Positions 10,231 through 25,445 of a stretch of DNA of 64,000 nt are shown piece after piece (within the stretch, counting starts at the first letter, position 1; the number at the start of each line of letters is the position of its first letter). Source of the stretch: Obelidium mucronatum. Its lineage: Eukaryota; Chytridiomycota; Chytridiomycetes; Chytridiales; Chytriomycetaceae. The DNA is taken from the NCBI GenBank assembly GCA_025765595.1, contig JAIVFH010000151.1:1-64000 (forward strand). The letters run 5' to 3'. A program made the translations under genes and the position numbers. A model generated the notes under the pieces. That model saw nothing but the letters and a program-made list of their open reading frames with translations, searched no databases and was not told where the DNA came from.

Positions 10231-11326
10231 ATGGGTCGTATGCATGCTCCAGGAAAGGGTATCTCCTCCAGTGCCCTCCCATACCGTCGCACTCCAGCCT
10301 CCTGGGTTAAGACCACCCCAGAGGAAGTCGTTGAGTCCATCTGCAAGGTACGAGTTGCTTGGCCAAATCCAAATCTTGTCTAATCCAACTCCCCCAATAC
10401 AGCTTGCCAAGAAGGGTCTCACTCCTTCCCAGATCGGTGTTATCCTCAGAGACTCCCACGGAGTTGCCCAGGTCCGCTTCGTGACTGGTAACAAGATCTT
10501 GCGTATCCTCAAGTCCAACGGTCTCGGCCCAGAGCTCCCAGAAGATCTCTACCACTTGATCAAGAAGGCTGTCGCTGTCCGCAAGCACTTGGAGAAGTTC
10601 CGCAAGGACGCTGACTCCAAGTTCCGTTTGATTCTCATCGAGTCCCGTATCCACCGTTTGGCCCGTTACTACAAGACTGCTGGTCAATTGGCTCCAAACT
10701 GGAAGTAGTGAGTATTCTTTTTTTGTTTGTTGTTCCTTAGCTGGGCTGCGCCCTTCTGCCTCTTTGCCTCCATGTGGCTTGTTTAAGTGGAAGCGGGTGC
10801 AGAGAAGGAGTTTAAACTGTGGCGTGATTGCCCACCTCTTTGTTATGCCTCGAATCGCTTTGCTGAAGTGGTGATTTTGGAGGTCAATCGGAATATTGAG
10901 AACTCAGAACGGTGATTCGTTCTGATGAACTCTGCTTTCGTTGAAAATCCAACACATCATCTTCCACTTGACAATTATGGCTGCAGCGCGTTGTTTGGTG
11001 GCCCCGTGGCAAATGGGAAGAGGTTCTCTGGCTGTTATTCATCGTTAGTCTCTTCCAATCACAAACAATTTGTTTATTGGAACAGATGTATGTTGAGATG
11101 AACTTGGCAGAGAATTTGTTCTTGTTTCAGGCCCGACCAACAAGCGTTTACAATAATATGGACAGTGCTTTGTGGCTTTATTTGTCTTCAAGGAGATTTT
11201 GTTTCCTTGTTGGCTTGTTTTGCTCTGCTCTCGTCGTCATTTTGTTTGTGATGTTAATTATTCTCTCTTCTCTTCCTCTTTGGAAAAAATAGCGAGGCTG
11301 CCACTGCCTCTACTCTCGTCGCCTAA
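10231..11326 (+). CDS. RPS13: 40S ribosomal protein uS15 (RPS13)
   Basis: Three exons: 10231-10347, 10403-10707 and 11293-11326. Start [20 protein letters not shown] and body [20 protein letters not shown] are diagnostic. The C-terminus is completed by the last exon, giving [14 protein letters not shown], the conserved RPS13 end. Length about 151 residues as usual. It binds 18S rRNA in the small subunit. The second intron is 585 nt, by far the longest seen in this window, and may host a small RNA (see separate entry). An AATAAA follows the stop. Confidence 0.97.
11016..11063 (+). ncRNA. Candidate 3' hairpin of an H/ACA snoRNA inside the RPS13 intron
   Basis: In the 585-nt intron, GGAAGAG (11016-11022) pairs with CTCTTCC (11050-11056), and an ACA trinucleotide follows at 11061-11063, the arrangement of an H/ACA 3' hairpin. 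I could not identify a convincing H box or 5' hairpin. Ribosomal-protein introns commonly host snoRNAs. Tentative. Confidence 0.25.
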
Positions 11327-11507
11327 GTATCTTGGGTGCCTTGTGACTTGGATGTTGGGTCATTGTCCGCGTTATATGATCTTTTCGTTGTTGTATTCTG
11401 TCAAGAATAAAATTAATGGATAGACTCATATGTAAATTCTTTTGGCTCGGGTACTGTTTTGACAAAATAATATGATAATTTTGTGATGGAATGAATTTAT
11501 TCTCAGT

Positions 11508-12566
11508 TTACATCACTATAACACTGGCCAACACTGCAGCAAAAGCGCCCAATAAAACACCCTTCGAAGCAGCTGCACTTCCGATAATATTTCCCTTGGT
11601 CGTGGTTTTCGAAGCCGTTGGCACAACGGTCTGAATATAAGTGCCTGACGCACTTTGTGCAACTGTTGTAGTAGCAGGACAGCCGATACCAGTCTGTAAC
11701 GCGACCAATGCCTTGTATGAAGTACCCCAAGCACTTTCAGGATCGCTAGCACACGTAGCCTTGAAACTCGACGCCGACAAGGCACAAATGCAATCCTTTG
11801 GCGAAGCAGAGTTGGAACAAGTCCATTGCGATTTGCCCATCCCAGAGATGGAAGCCGAGCAGGCAGAAGAAACCTTGACAGATCCCGAAGCAACACAACC
11901 TTGACCTTGCGACAGAGTAGCGTTGAGGTAAAACAGGTTCCACGTCGCGTCATCTTTGGCACAAGCATTTGCAATGGAGGATGGAGTCACGTTGTTACAG
12001 AAACACGCATCGTTGGTCTTGTCGGTTTTATCCCGACACACATCGCCTTGCATGGCCACGTCATTGAAAGCAGCTTGACACTGTGTAGACCAGATAGGAG
12101 TCGTGCAGACTTTGTCTTGGTACGAAAGAGTAGCGTCATAGACATTTTTCCACACATTCGGAGAGTCAGCGGCACAAGCTTTCTGAATGAAGGACGCAGG
12201 GTAGATGCACATGCAATTTGGAATCCATGGGGTAGTGGCACATGCATTCTGTGCCTGCTCGAGAGCATCGAGAGCAGTCATGCACTGGAGTGAAATGCTG
12301 GCTTTGGTTGATGACGTGCAACCCTCAGTCTGCTTGAGGACTTGGAACACGTTGTAGAGACCCCAGGAGGCATCATCGTTGGCACATTGAGTTGCAATGA
12401 TTGAAGGGGTGAGGTAGTTGCAGAAGCAGGCGTCGTTGGTTTTGTCGGTTTTGGCGTTGCAAACGTCACCTTGTTCGGCTACTTTGTTGAGGGCCGATTG
12501 GCATTGGGTGCTAAAGGCGGACGCAGTTTGAAGCAAAGCAAGAGCGGTAATGAGAATGTGATTCAT
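11508..12566 (-). CDS. Secreted Cys-rich GPI-anchored protein with internal duplication
   Basis: 352 residues, one exon. A signal peptide (MNHILITALALLQTASAFS) is followed by two long related halves. Each contains CQxAxNxVAxQGDVCxxKTDKTNDACFCN and xSIAxxCAxDDAxWxL, then a less similar Cys-rich segment ending in CxC(I/A). A Thr/Ser-rich linker and a hydrophobic C-terminus (GVLLGAFAAVLASVIVM) indicate a GPI anchor. Regular Cys spacing suggests disulfide-bonded modules exposed at the cell surface. I do not recognise a named family. It converges with RPS13 (about 180 bp between stops). Confidence 0.8.
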   Translation of the reverse strand: MNHILITALALLQTASAFSTQCQSALNKVAEQGDVCNAKTDKTNDACFCNYLTPSIIATQCANDDASWGLYNVFQVLKQTEGCTSSTKASISLQCMTALDALEQAQNACATTPWIPNCMCIYPASFIQKACAADSPNVWKNVYDATLSYQDKVCTTPIWSTQCQAAFNDVAMQGDVCRDKTDKTNDACFCNNVTPSSIANACAKDDATWNLFYLNATLSQGQGCVASGSVKVSSACSASISGMGKSQWTCSNSASPKDCICALSASSFKATCASDPESAWGTSYKALVALQTGIGCPATTTVAQSASGTYIQTVVPTASKTTTKGNIIGSAAASKGVLLGAFAAVLASVIVM

Positions 12567-13191
12567 GTTAAGTGTATGGATCAGCGAAAAGAGGCAGCCG
12601 GTTTTATAGGTTTTTTAAAGGGCCAGCCACAAATGTTTCTAATGAGTTCAACAAGGACTAAAAAGGTACAAAAAAGCAATCAAAATGAGTCAGTTGAACA
12701 CACTTTAAATATTGATTGATTACACAAAAAGCGGCAATGGATTCAAGGTTCGTCTATTATTCTTCAGAGCTCTAATATATGTGATGGATGCTATTCCAGT
12801 CGGTATCGATCAAACTGATACTATGGTTGATACTTACAGTGACACCATCCTTCACTTGTTTTATTTTCATCATTTCGACTTACTATGTAATCTCAACGGT
12901 GAAGATGCAGCAAAATGCAGGCGTTCTTAAATGTAAAGCAGTTAAAGTTACATGGTGCTCGCTTGAATAATAGGAATTCCTTGCCTGCGTTGCCTGCCTC
13001 AACGTCTTGATTCAAACTGAAATCCTTTTATATGCAAAACATTAGGGGCCGGCCACACCAATCGCAGCACAGGGCTACATTCATAACTGGTTCAAGATTC
13101 ACGCCCTAAACCTATTCTTCGGTCAGTAGAGGAAAATTAAATTGCCAAATTTAATTTTTCAAATACAAATTAACGCCCGTGGCCGGCAGCA
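12567..13191. other. Gene-free stretch upstream of tRNA-Arg
   Basis: About 620 bp, AT-rich, with only short unremarkable frames. It contains the promoter of the divergent Cys-rich protein and 5' flank of the tRNA. No other feature seen. Confidence 0.5.
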
Positions 13192-13263
13192 GGTCGTATG
13201 GCGAAGTGGTAACGCGTTGCCCTCCGGAGGCAAAGGTCTTGGGTTCAATCCCCAATACGATCG
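13192..13263 (+). tRNA. tRNA-Arg (CCG)
   Basis: Full cloverleaf without intron: acceptor GGTCGTA/TACGATC, D arm GCG/CGC, anticodon stem TTGCC/GGCAA around loop CTCCGGA (anticodon CCG), T arm TTGGG-TTCAATC-CCCAA, discriminator G at 13263. Confidence 0.93.
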
Positions 13264-13336
13264 CTACTGTATCACGTGGCTCATTTTTCGATCATTCAAA
13301 CAGTGATTCCCGTCCGGACATCAGAATATAAGTCCT

Positions 13337-18378
<5,042 letters not shown>

Positions 18379-19162
18379 TATTGTTGATGTGGGAAGTTTG
18401 GAAAATTGAAAGTGTTTTGAAATCGGCATTTGCAATCGAATTCGACAGTCTATTTCTATTCAAGATAAATATTATTATATCAATTCAAAGTAAAATATCT
18501 GAAAAACAAAGAGTAGAGTTTTGAAATGATTGTTGGAAATCCCAATATTGTGTGACTTGCACGTGTACATACTTTATTGATTCATGAGCCATATAAAGAT
18601 GCAGATGTTTGATGAGAAACACCGCCGGTGGCAGTGATAACAAAAAAGCACTGCCTACGGCATGCCTACGGCAGTGATACAGCCTGTGGCATTTCGCCGC
18701 AGGTGACAGCATCACGCCTCCGACGTGCAAAACACCGCCTTCGGCAGTGATACCGCCTACGGTGGCTAACAATGACGGTTTTAAAGTGCATCAAGTGGGA
18801 TAAATGAATCCCTCAGTTGCTGGTGGTTCAAGATGAATTTCATCATCAGAAAAGTCAAAAGAAAAAGAAAATAAAAAAAAATAAAAAAAAAATAGATGAA
18901 TTCGTGAGTGCTCCCAAAAATAAGTAAAAAAGTGAGGCGAATGCCCGAGGTTGTAAGTTGTAAGACTCAACAACTTTCAGTTCAATTGAGAAAGTGTTCA
19001 CATCCAGCCCCAATTCGCCAAGCAACTTTTGTCATTTTGCCCATACGAAATTTTCCATCGAAAAATTTTCGTGCTATTACGTAGTCACGTTTTGTGGTGC
19101 GAAATGACAATTTTCAGGATTTCTTCAAAAAGGGGTGTGAAACAGTTATCGCTTTGAAACAA
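18379..19162. repeat. Intergenic region with a cluster of short GC palindromes
   Basis: No gene seen. Between about 18620 and 18766, variants of CACYGCCTWCGGCAGTGATA occur several times (for example CACTGCCTACGGCATGCCTACGGCAGTGATAC at 18649, CACCGCCTTCGGCAGTGATA at 18733, then CCGCCTACGGTGG), each centred on a GCCTWCGGC or GCCGGTGGC palindrome. Related palindromes occur at 20454 (CGCCGTAGGCG) and 28517-28570. Confidence 0.65.
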
Positions 19163-20425
19163 ATGTTTGTCAAGTTCCTCATTGCGGCGGCCGCTGCCAG
19201 CACACTGGCCCGAGCAGTCATCCCTCGTGACGGTAGCACCTCATCACCATCTCCCGAAGAATACACGGCCGTTGCCCGCATCGAGCCGCTCGCCAACTCG
19301 ACGGTGCAGGGCACAGTCACGTTCACGCAGCGCGCCGACAGCGCCAACGTCACGATCGCCGTGTCGCTGACGGGAGTGCCCCCTGGCACGGCGCACGGAT
19401 TCCACATCCACGCGTTCGGCGACGCGTCGACGCCGCTCACGGGACTCAGCATGGGCGGCCACTTTAACCCTTCGAATGCGCGGCACGGGTGTCCGGCGCC
19501 GGGCGACGCCGGACAAACGACTGTTCTGCCGCCGGACGCAAACCACTTTGGCGACCTGGGCTCCGTCGCCGCCGATTCCGCGGGCGCCGCCGCGCGCACG
19601 TGGGTGTCGCCGCGCCTGAGTCTGCGCGACGCGGGCAGCCCCGGCTTCGTGCTCGGCCGCGGCGTCGTCGTGCACGAGCGCCCTGACGACTGCGCGTCGC
19701 AGCCGACGGGAAACGCGGGCGCGCGCTTAGCCCAGGGCGTCGTGGTCGTGGCGGCAAGTGCGGACTTGCCCGTCGCGTCGCTGCCGCAAAAGAGCGCCCT
19801 GAGCGTCATTGCCGTCTTTGCGTCGAACGGCGCCGTGGCGATCGACCACACTGCCAACACTGTCTCACTGAACCTGACGGGTCTGCTTCCTTCGGAGGAA
19901 TACTCGCTGGAAAGCTTCTACACGGGCGACTCCAGCAAGCTGAAGCTGGCTGACCCAAACGATACCGATTGCGGCGACGACTTTGATGGCACGGAAGTTG
20001 TTACTTTCAGCGCTGATGAGAATGGCAAGGTTGTTCAGTCTTTACCGCTTCCAGAAGGAATCGTTACCAATCAGTTGCTTGGGCGCGGGTTTGTCTTGGT
20101 TTCCGGCGAGAATTGTCCAATTGCAATTGCTCCCATTGGTGCTCAGTTTGTCGCGCCCGCTCCAGTTCCAACAACAGTTGCAACGGGTGTTACTACCGCA
20201 GTTACCGCCGCAAGTGCTTCTACTACCTCTTCTCCTTCTTCTTCTTCTTCTTCTTCTGTTACAGCCAACAATCTCATTGGTACATCATCTTTGACGGCCG
20301 AAACTATTGTTGCATCAAAAACTACTTACACTACTGTTCAAAAACCTGCAAATTTAATCAGTTCAGCTGTACAACATGTTGTTGCCTCACTTTTGCTTGC
20401 TTTCACTTTGTTTTTGATTGTTTAA
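19163..20425 (+). CDS. Secreted GPI-anchored Cu/Zn superoxide dismutase-like protein with second degenerate SOD domain
   Basis: 420 residues, one exon. Start at 19163 gives a signal peptide (MFVKFLIAAAAASTLARA). The first SOD domain keeps the ligand motifs: GFHIHAFGD, GGHFNPSNARHGCP, HFGDLGS and GRGVVVHERPDDC. A second repeat (from about residue 210) reproduces the scaffold (AVFASNGAVAIDH, LNLTGLLPSEEYSLESFYTGD, GRGFVLVSGENC) but has lost the histidines. A Ser/Thr-rich stalk and a hydrophobic tail (VASLLLAFTLFLIV) fit a GPI anchor. Likely detoxifies extracellular superoxide at the wall. The 5' two thirds (to about 19990) are strikingly GC-rich (19561-19620 has 49 G/C in 60), then composition drops sharply inside the gene. 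Confidence 0.88.
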   Translation: MFVKFLIAAAAASTLARAVIPRDGSTSSPSPEEYTAVARIEPLANSTVQGTVTFTQRADSANVTIAVSLTGVPPGTAHGFHIHAFGDASTPLTGLSMGGHFNPSNARHGCPAPGDAGQTTVLPPDANHFGDLGSVAADSAGAAARTWVSPRLSLRDAGSPGFVLGRGVVVHERPDDCASQPTGNAGARLAQGVVVVAASADLPVASLPQKSALSVIAVFASNGAVAIDHTANTVSLNLTGLLPSEEYSLESFYTGDSSKLKLADPNDTDCGDDFDGTEVVTFSADENGKVVQSLPLPEGIVTNQLLGRGFVLVSGENCPIAIAPIGAQFVAPAPVPTTVATGVTTAVTAASASTTSSPSSSSSSSVTANNLIGTSSLTAETIVASKTTYTTVQKPANLISSAVQHVVASLLLAFTLFLIV

Positions 20426-20686
20426 AATAAAATTGCGGTTCTTTATAACTTAGTACGCCGTAGGCGTGATATTCGTGCATACCTTGGAGTGGAATTCCTC
20501 CTTCAAAAAAAATGCTATCAATCGCAAAACAACTTTCAAGTTACTTTCGCCACGTTTCTTGTTTCTTTTTATAACATTAATTTTAATACGCCACAAAAAA
20601 AGTCTATTCTTGGAATCAAACCAACTGCTAAAATAAGAAAACCTGTTTTCCCTGCTTCACGAATCACTTTCCCAAAAAAAAAAAGC

Positions 20687-22665
20687 ATGCTCCTTCACAC
20701 TCTCCTCGCCATCATAGCAACAACAACAGTCAGCGCAGCCACGTGGGGATCCCCACAGGGTCCGGTCATAATGTATTCTGTAGTTAATAACATTTTAAAT
20801 ACATTTATATTTATAATATAATATATTTATTTATTGGCTGGCAAGAATATAATATATTGATTTTCTTGGCAGGGATAATACAATATTTGTAGCACTGCTA
20901 TTCGTATTTAATCTGAATCACATACGCCAATATGGACAATGGTTTTATTTGATACTGACCAAGTCAGCGCAGCAGCGCCTTTTCTTCTCTATTGAAGCCT
21001 TGGTATACTGCCAGGATTCCTTGGCCAGAATTCTTGCCAACTTGAAGGCTACGGCCCGATGGGTTTCCGTCCACTGCTACATCGGAATAGAATTTATTAA
21101 TCGAATTTCAAATGAAGTTGTGCACTTTTTCTCCCTTGTGAAGCGTGTATTCTCGACATCGTCGTGGAATGCTGCCTGTCACTCTTGAACAATTGGTTTT
21201 CCTTGATGCAATTTTACATTTGGAATGTGTAGACGGCTCAAGAGGTATTGAATACAATAGCAAAAGAGGCAAGAGAGAAGAAGGAGAGAAAGACCAAGGG
21301 TGAAGTGGTTCCAGTTAAGCATGACGAGGAAGATATTGAATGAGGTGAATGAAATGCAAAATAACGTGGTTTTTGATCAAAGATTTTATTCATCAGAAAG
21401 TTTGTGAGGTTTTGTGTGTGTGGCCTTTGTCAACTATACAAGAGAATGCTGGTTTGACGCACTTAGCAGCAAGCATTTTCTGAAAGATGCAGAGCTTCCA
21501 AAATTTGAAATATAGTTGGAAGCCACTTTCTTACATCATTGATAAGTTTGGAAGTGTTGGCGATGAGCCCTTGTCCTTCTGGTGCGACTTGAATAAATTG
21601 AAAAGGTTGACGAAATCCATTCCATTAACCTTTTCAATTTAAATCATATTTTTTACCTTTCTGGTAGCTGAGCAACTTTGAATCCGATACTGCTTTAAAA
21701 CACTAATGATAATCAGTGACGTAAGTGTTTTGGATTGGAAACAGCAGCCTGTGGACGCGTTGGTGGTCAAAAGCACCCGGCGTAACGTGGCGATTGATGA
21801 GACATGGCCGACAAACAGTCACCCAACAAGACCAGCATAAAATCCACCAATTCTTCTCTTTCTTATGTATAGTAAAGCTGTTACTCAATAAAAATGTAAT
21901 ATATTTATTTACATTCATTTAAAATATATTAATTGTGCCCAAATACTTAAAGAATATTATTATTAACTCTCTTGCATTATATAGAATGAATACTTAATAT
22001 AATATCACCGGACCCTGGATCCCCAAAACAAAACCCCTCCAAATACACTGCCACCGCCAACATTGCTCCCATCAACGGCTCCACCATCCAAGGAACCTTA
22101 ACTCTCACACAAGAAGCCGAAAGCCCCAACGTCTCCATCTCCGTTTCCTTGAAAGGAATCCCCGCCAACACTGTCCACGGATTCCACATCCACGCGTTCG
22201 GCGACGCGTCCACGCCACTCACAGGACTCAACATGGGCGGCCACTTTAATCCTTCGAATGCGAGCCACGGGTGTCCCAACACGCCTGGCTCGAAATCTGA
22301 TTCTTCAGGTGTGTTGACGCTTCCAGCGCCATCCATTTCGGCGATTTGGGGTCCGTTACGGCGGATAAAGATGGAAACGCGGCTCATTCTTGGGTTTCTG
22401 CTCAGCTAAGTTTGTTTGATCCGACTAAGCCTGGTTTTGTTTTGGGGCGTGGTGTGATTGTTCATGCACTTGCAGATGACTGTGTTACTCAGGTATATAA
22501 TTAAATTCCAAATTTTCAAATTTATTTTTACTAATATACATTTCAAAAAGCCAACCGGTAACTCTTCATCACGTCTCGCACAAGGCGTCATCACAACCAC
22601 CACCGACTTCTCAATCTCAACGTTCCCAAAAACAAGCACCTTGAACGCCATCGCCGTGTTCCAAG

Positions 22666-22697
<32 letters not shown>

Positions 22698-23294
22698 GGA
22701 GTCAAAGGCCTCGTCACACTTGACCGCGAGAAATCATCCCTTTTATTCAACATAACCGGCCTCTCCCCTTCCAAAAAATACAGCCTCCAAAGCTATTACA
22801 CCGGTGACACCACCAAAATCAAAACTTTCAGCGTCAAGGAAACGAAATGCGATGCCTTTGATGATGGCCATGTGCTTGTTGATTCCGTCGCCGCAGATGA
22901 CAAGGGAGAACTTGTGACAACCTCGAAAATCGCGTTGGAGGGCTGGAGTACGCAGAAATTGTTTGGGAGGGGTTTCGTTCTTGTTGGGGTGGATGGGAAG
23001 TGTCCTGTTGCTGCGGCTGCTGTTGGGGTTCAGTTTGTGGCGCCGCTAGTGACTAGCACTACTACAACTACGACTACAACTACTACAACTGCTACTGCAA
23101 CTGCAACTGCTACGGCTACCACTACTAAAAAGGCTACTGACATGTACACTATAGTCTCGACGAGCACCAGCTACGTTGCCAAAACCACCACCACCACCAC
23201 CACAACGACAAAACCCAACTTGATTGCATCTTCAGCCCAACAATTAACCGCGATTGCTTCGATTGCTCTTTTGTTCTTGAGTCTTATCGTTTGA
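20687..23294 (+). pseudogene. SOD paralogue split by a hAT element and carrying a frameshift
   Basis: The signal-peptide start (MLLHTLLAIIATTTVSAATW) lies at 20687-20755, and the frame resumes at 22026 immediately after the inserted element; removing the element and one target-site copy rejoins TWGSP with KQNPSK in frame. SOD motifs GFHIHAFGD and GGHFNPSNASHGCP follow. A one-base loss near 22331 breaks the frame before HFGDLGSV; GRGVIVHALADDC is intact in the shifted frame. Intron 22493-22550 is phase-consistent, then the second SOD-like domain with a (CAA)n-encoded poly-Gln, Thr-rich stalk and hydrophobic tail to the stop. Paralogous to the gene at 19163 (tandem duplication); the intron is absent from that copy. 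Confidence 0.85.
20756..22017. mobile_element. hAT-superfamily DNA transposon remnant (1262 bp)
   Basis: Ends are inverted: CAGGGTCCGGT at 20756-20766 and ACCGGACCCTG at 22007-22017. An 8-bp direct duplication GATCCCCA flanks it (20748-20755 and 22018-22025). Eight-bp duplications plus a CAGGG terminus are hallmarks of hAT. Inside, on the + strand, a decayed transposase C-terminus is visible across frameshifts: RVFSTSS at about 21146, then MLPVTLEQLVFLDAILHLE, then a Lys/Glu-rich end finishing near 21343. The rest (21344-22000) holds no gene. It is non-autonomous and inserted into a SOD paralogue. Confidence 0.88.
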
Positions 23295-23399
23295 TCAACG
23301 AAAGAAAAAATAATAGTTTAAATATTTTTACTTATTTGACAAAGTCTTCGAAATAAGGGATCAAAATAAAAAAAAAATAATAAAATGAAACCCTAAGAC

Positions 23400-25368
23400 T
23401 CATAAATCTTCCATTCCAGCAGGAATGTATCCAGCAAATTCAAGCTGCAATACAACACGCAAGATGAATGCCAAGAATGTTGTGGCTTTGACGTGTTTAT
23501 AATAATAAGCCATATTTAACTATTTTTTTCTCGTTGCAAAGAAAAGGAGAGAAAAAAAAGCAGCTTGTATTTACCTCCTGCTACAAGACAAAGTCGTATT
23601 TGTGGGTAATTCCGTGACTCGTTCGCATATACAAATGAGAGTACGAATAAAGATATCGCCGTACAATGAAGGAACTGACAAAAGAAACAGATTAAAATGA
23701 TGAAACTCCAAAAAAAATATAAACCACTCTGCTCAGTGCTCACCAACAACGAAATCAACCACCTCATTGTCACGGGCGCAAACTCAAACACAAGCAAACA
23801 CAGATAATCATACACAACAACAGCCAACAAGAAAACCCCAAAAATCAAACTCAACTGCAAATAGATATCCTTCAAAAGAGCCTTCTTTTTAGCTTTCGTA
23901 ATCTGTACGCCGCCGCCGCCGCCGCGACCACCACCACCACCACCACCTTCACCACCAGCTTCAACCCCATTCCTCTCAAACACGGACCCCACTTTCTCAA
24001 CTTGCGACACGTTCCCCACATGAATCAACAACGGATCTTCATCGTCATTATATTGCAACAACTCTCCAGTACTCCCACCGCCGCCACCACCACTTTGCAA
24101 AGATTGCTGCCGATGCGCCATCACCATACCTAAACTCGTCATGCTTTCCATCAACCCAGCATCACCACCACCACCACCACCACCACCAACGTCCCCAAAT
24201 TCCCCATTCACACCATACATTGTTGGATCTTCTTCAGCAGTGGCTCCTCCGGGATACCGACTTGCTCCATTATATTGACCACCACCGGTACTACCTTGCA
24301 AACTCCCGCGTCGAGAATAACTCCCAGGAACACCTTGTGGGATTTGCGTGTGCGTGATATATCGATTCGGCGGCGGGGGAGGCCCTGTATTGTTGTATAC
24401 GGCTGCAGTGGGATTTGTGTTTGTGGGGAGATCATGATTTGTTGTTGCTGGGGCATTGTTGGCGGTGGTGGCAGCGGTGGTAGTAGTAGTAGCAGCAGCA
24501 GTAGTAGTAGTAGTCGTAGATATAGTAGCGGGAGGAGGAGGAAGAATGGCATCAAAGAAAGATGGAATAGAGCTACTACTACCACCCCAAACACTCCCCG
24601 CAGACTTATCCGCTGCTGATAAATTCGCATTTGATCCTCGGAATTGTACCGTCGGTGTTTGTTTCTGTGTTCCGGATTTCGCTATCCCTTTTGGTCCAAT
24701 TGTTGTTGATTGAAGACGCGGTTGCTGCATTGATGCCAGAGACGGAGAAATCAAGGACGTGATGGGTGGGAGTGGGGCCCCGCCGGCAAGTGGAGGGCCA
24801 CCGAGAGGCGGAAGATGGCTTGGACCATTCATGGGTGTATACGTGTTTAGTTTTTGTGACAGTGGGGGGATCGTGGATTGCAGTTTTTGAGCTTTTCGAA
24901 GCGCGGCGGGCATGTACTGTTGAATAAAAAAGGAAACAGTTAAAAAAAGTTTTTTTTAAAGGAGAACAGGGGTATAAAAAACAGTTTTTTTTTACATTGC
25001 TGTTCACGGCCAAAGACGCGTTTCTCGCACCCGCTGTCGACAGAAACGGGGTTGTCGGGTTCACGCCAGTCACAACGCGCATCATCCCCACCAAATCATC
25101 TCCATCGTCTTCATACTGTTTAGATCCACCTTGGGAATGAGGGCCTTGCATGAATCGCGCAAACGTTGTTTCATCGTATTCTGTTTTACTGGTTGTGTTA
25201 ACAAAAAAAAATATGAGAGTGATGTCAAATAACCCCAGACTGATCTATACCATCTGATTCGTTGCTTTCAGTATCCGAGTTGGAATCTTCAGGGTCATTG
25301 GCTCCTTTTTCGAAAGTAGCGGCGATCGCGTTTTCGTCGCTGAAGGGATCTTTGACTTGTTCACTCAT
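23400..25368 (-). CDS. Low-complexity protein with C-terminal membrane segments, function unknown
   Basis: Five exons: 25251-25368, 24996-25180, 23744-24916, 23585-23674, 23400-23519 (phases agree; the donor of exon 4 is a less usual GTAGCA). Start MSEQVKDPFSDENAIAATF. The middle is low-complexity with poly-Thr/Ala, poly-Pro and several poly-Gly runs plus two Gln-rich bits. The C-terminal about 130 residues carry hydrophobic helices beginning LQLSLIFGVFLLAVVVYDYL, with GYIPAGMEDL at the end. It is likely a multi-pass membrane protein with a long disordered cytosolic N-terminus. I do not recognise it. The gly/thr runs are mirrored as spurious frames on the other strand. Confidence 0.65.
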
Positions 25369-25445
25369 TATTATTTATTCTTATTTTTTTATTTTGATCT
25401 TGCTTGATCGACTTTTCTAAATTACAAAAAAAAAAAAAATAAGAA

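Noticed and set aside
12712..12970. Small plus-strand frames between the Cys-rich gene and tRNA-Arg
   Set aside because: Composition and length are as expected by chance in AT-rich DNA; no conserved pattern.
24208..24713. Overlapping Leu/Pro- or Val/Ser-rich frames within the low-complexity gene
   Set aside because: They are shifted readings of trinucleotide repeats in the real exon at 23744-24916.
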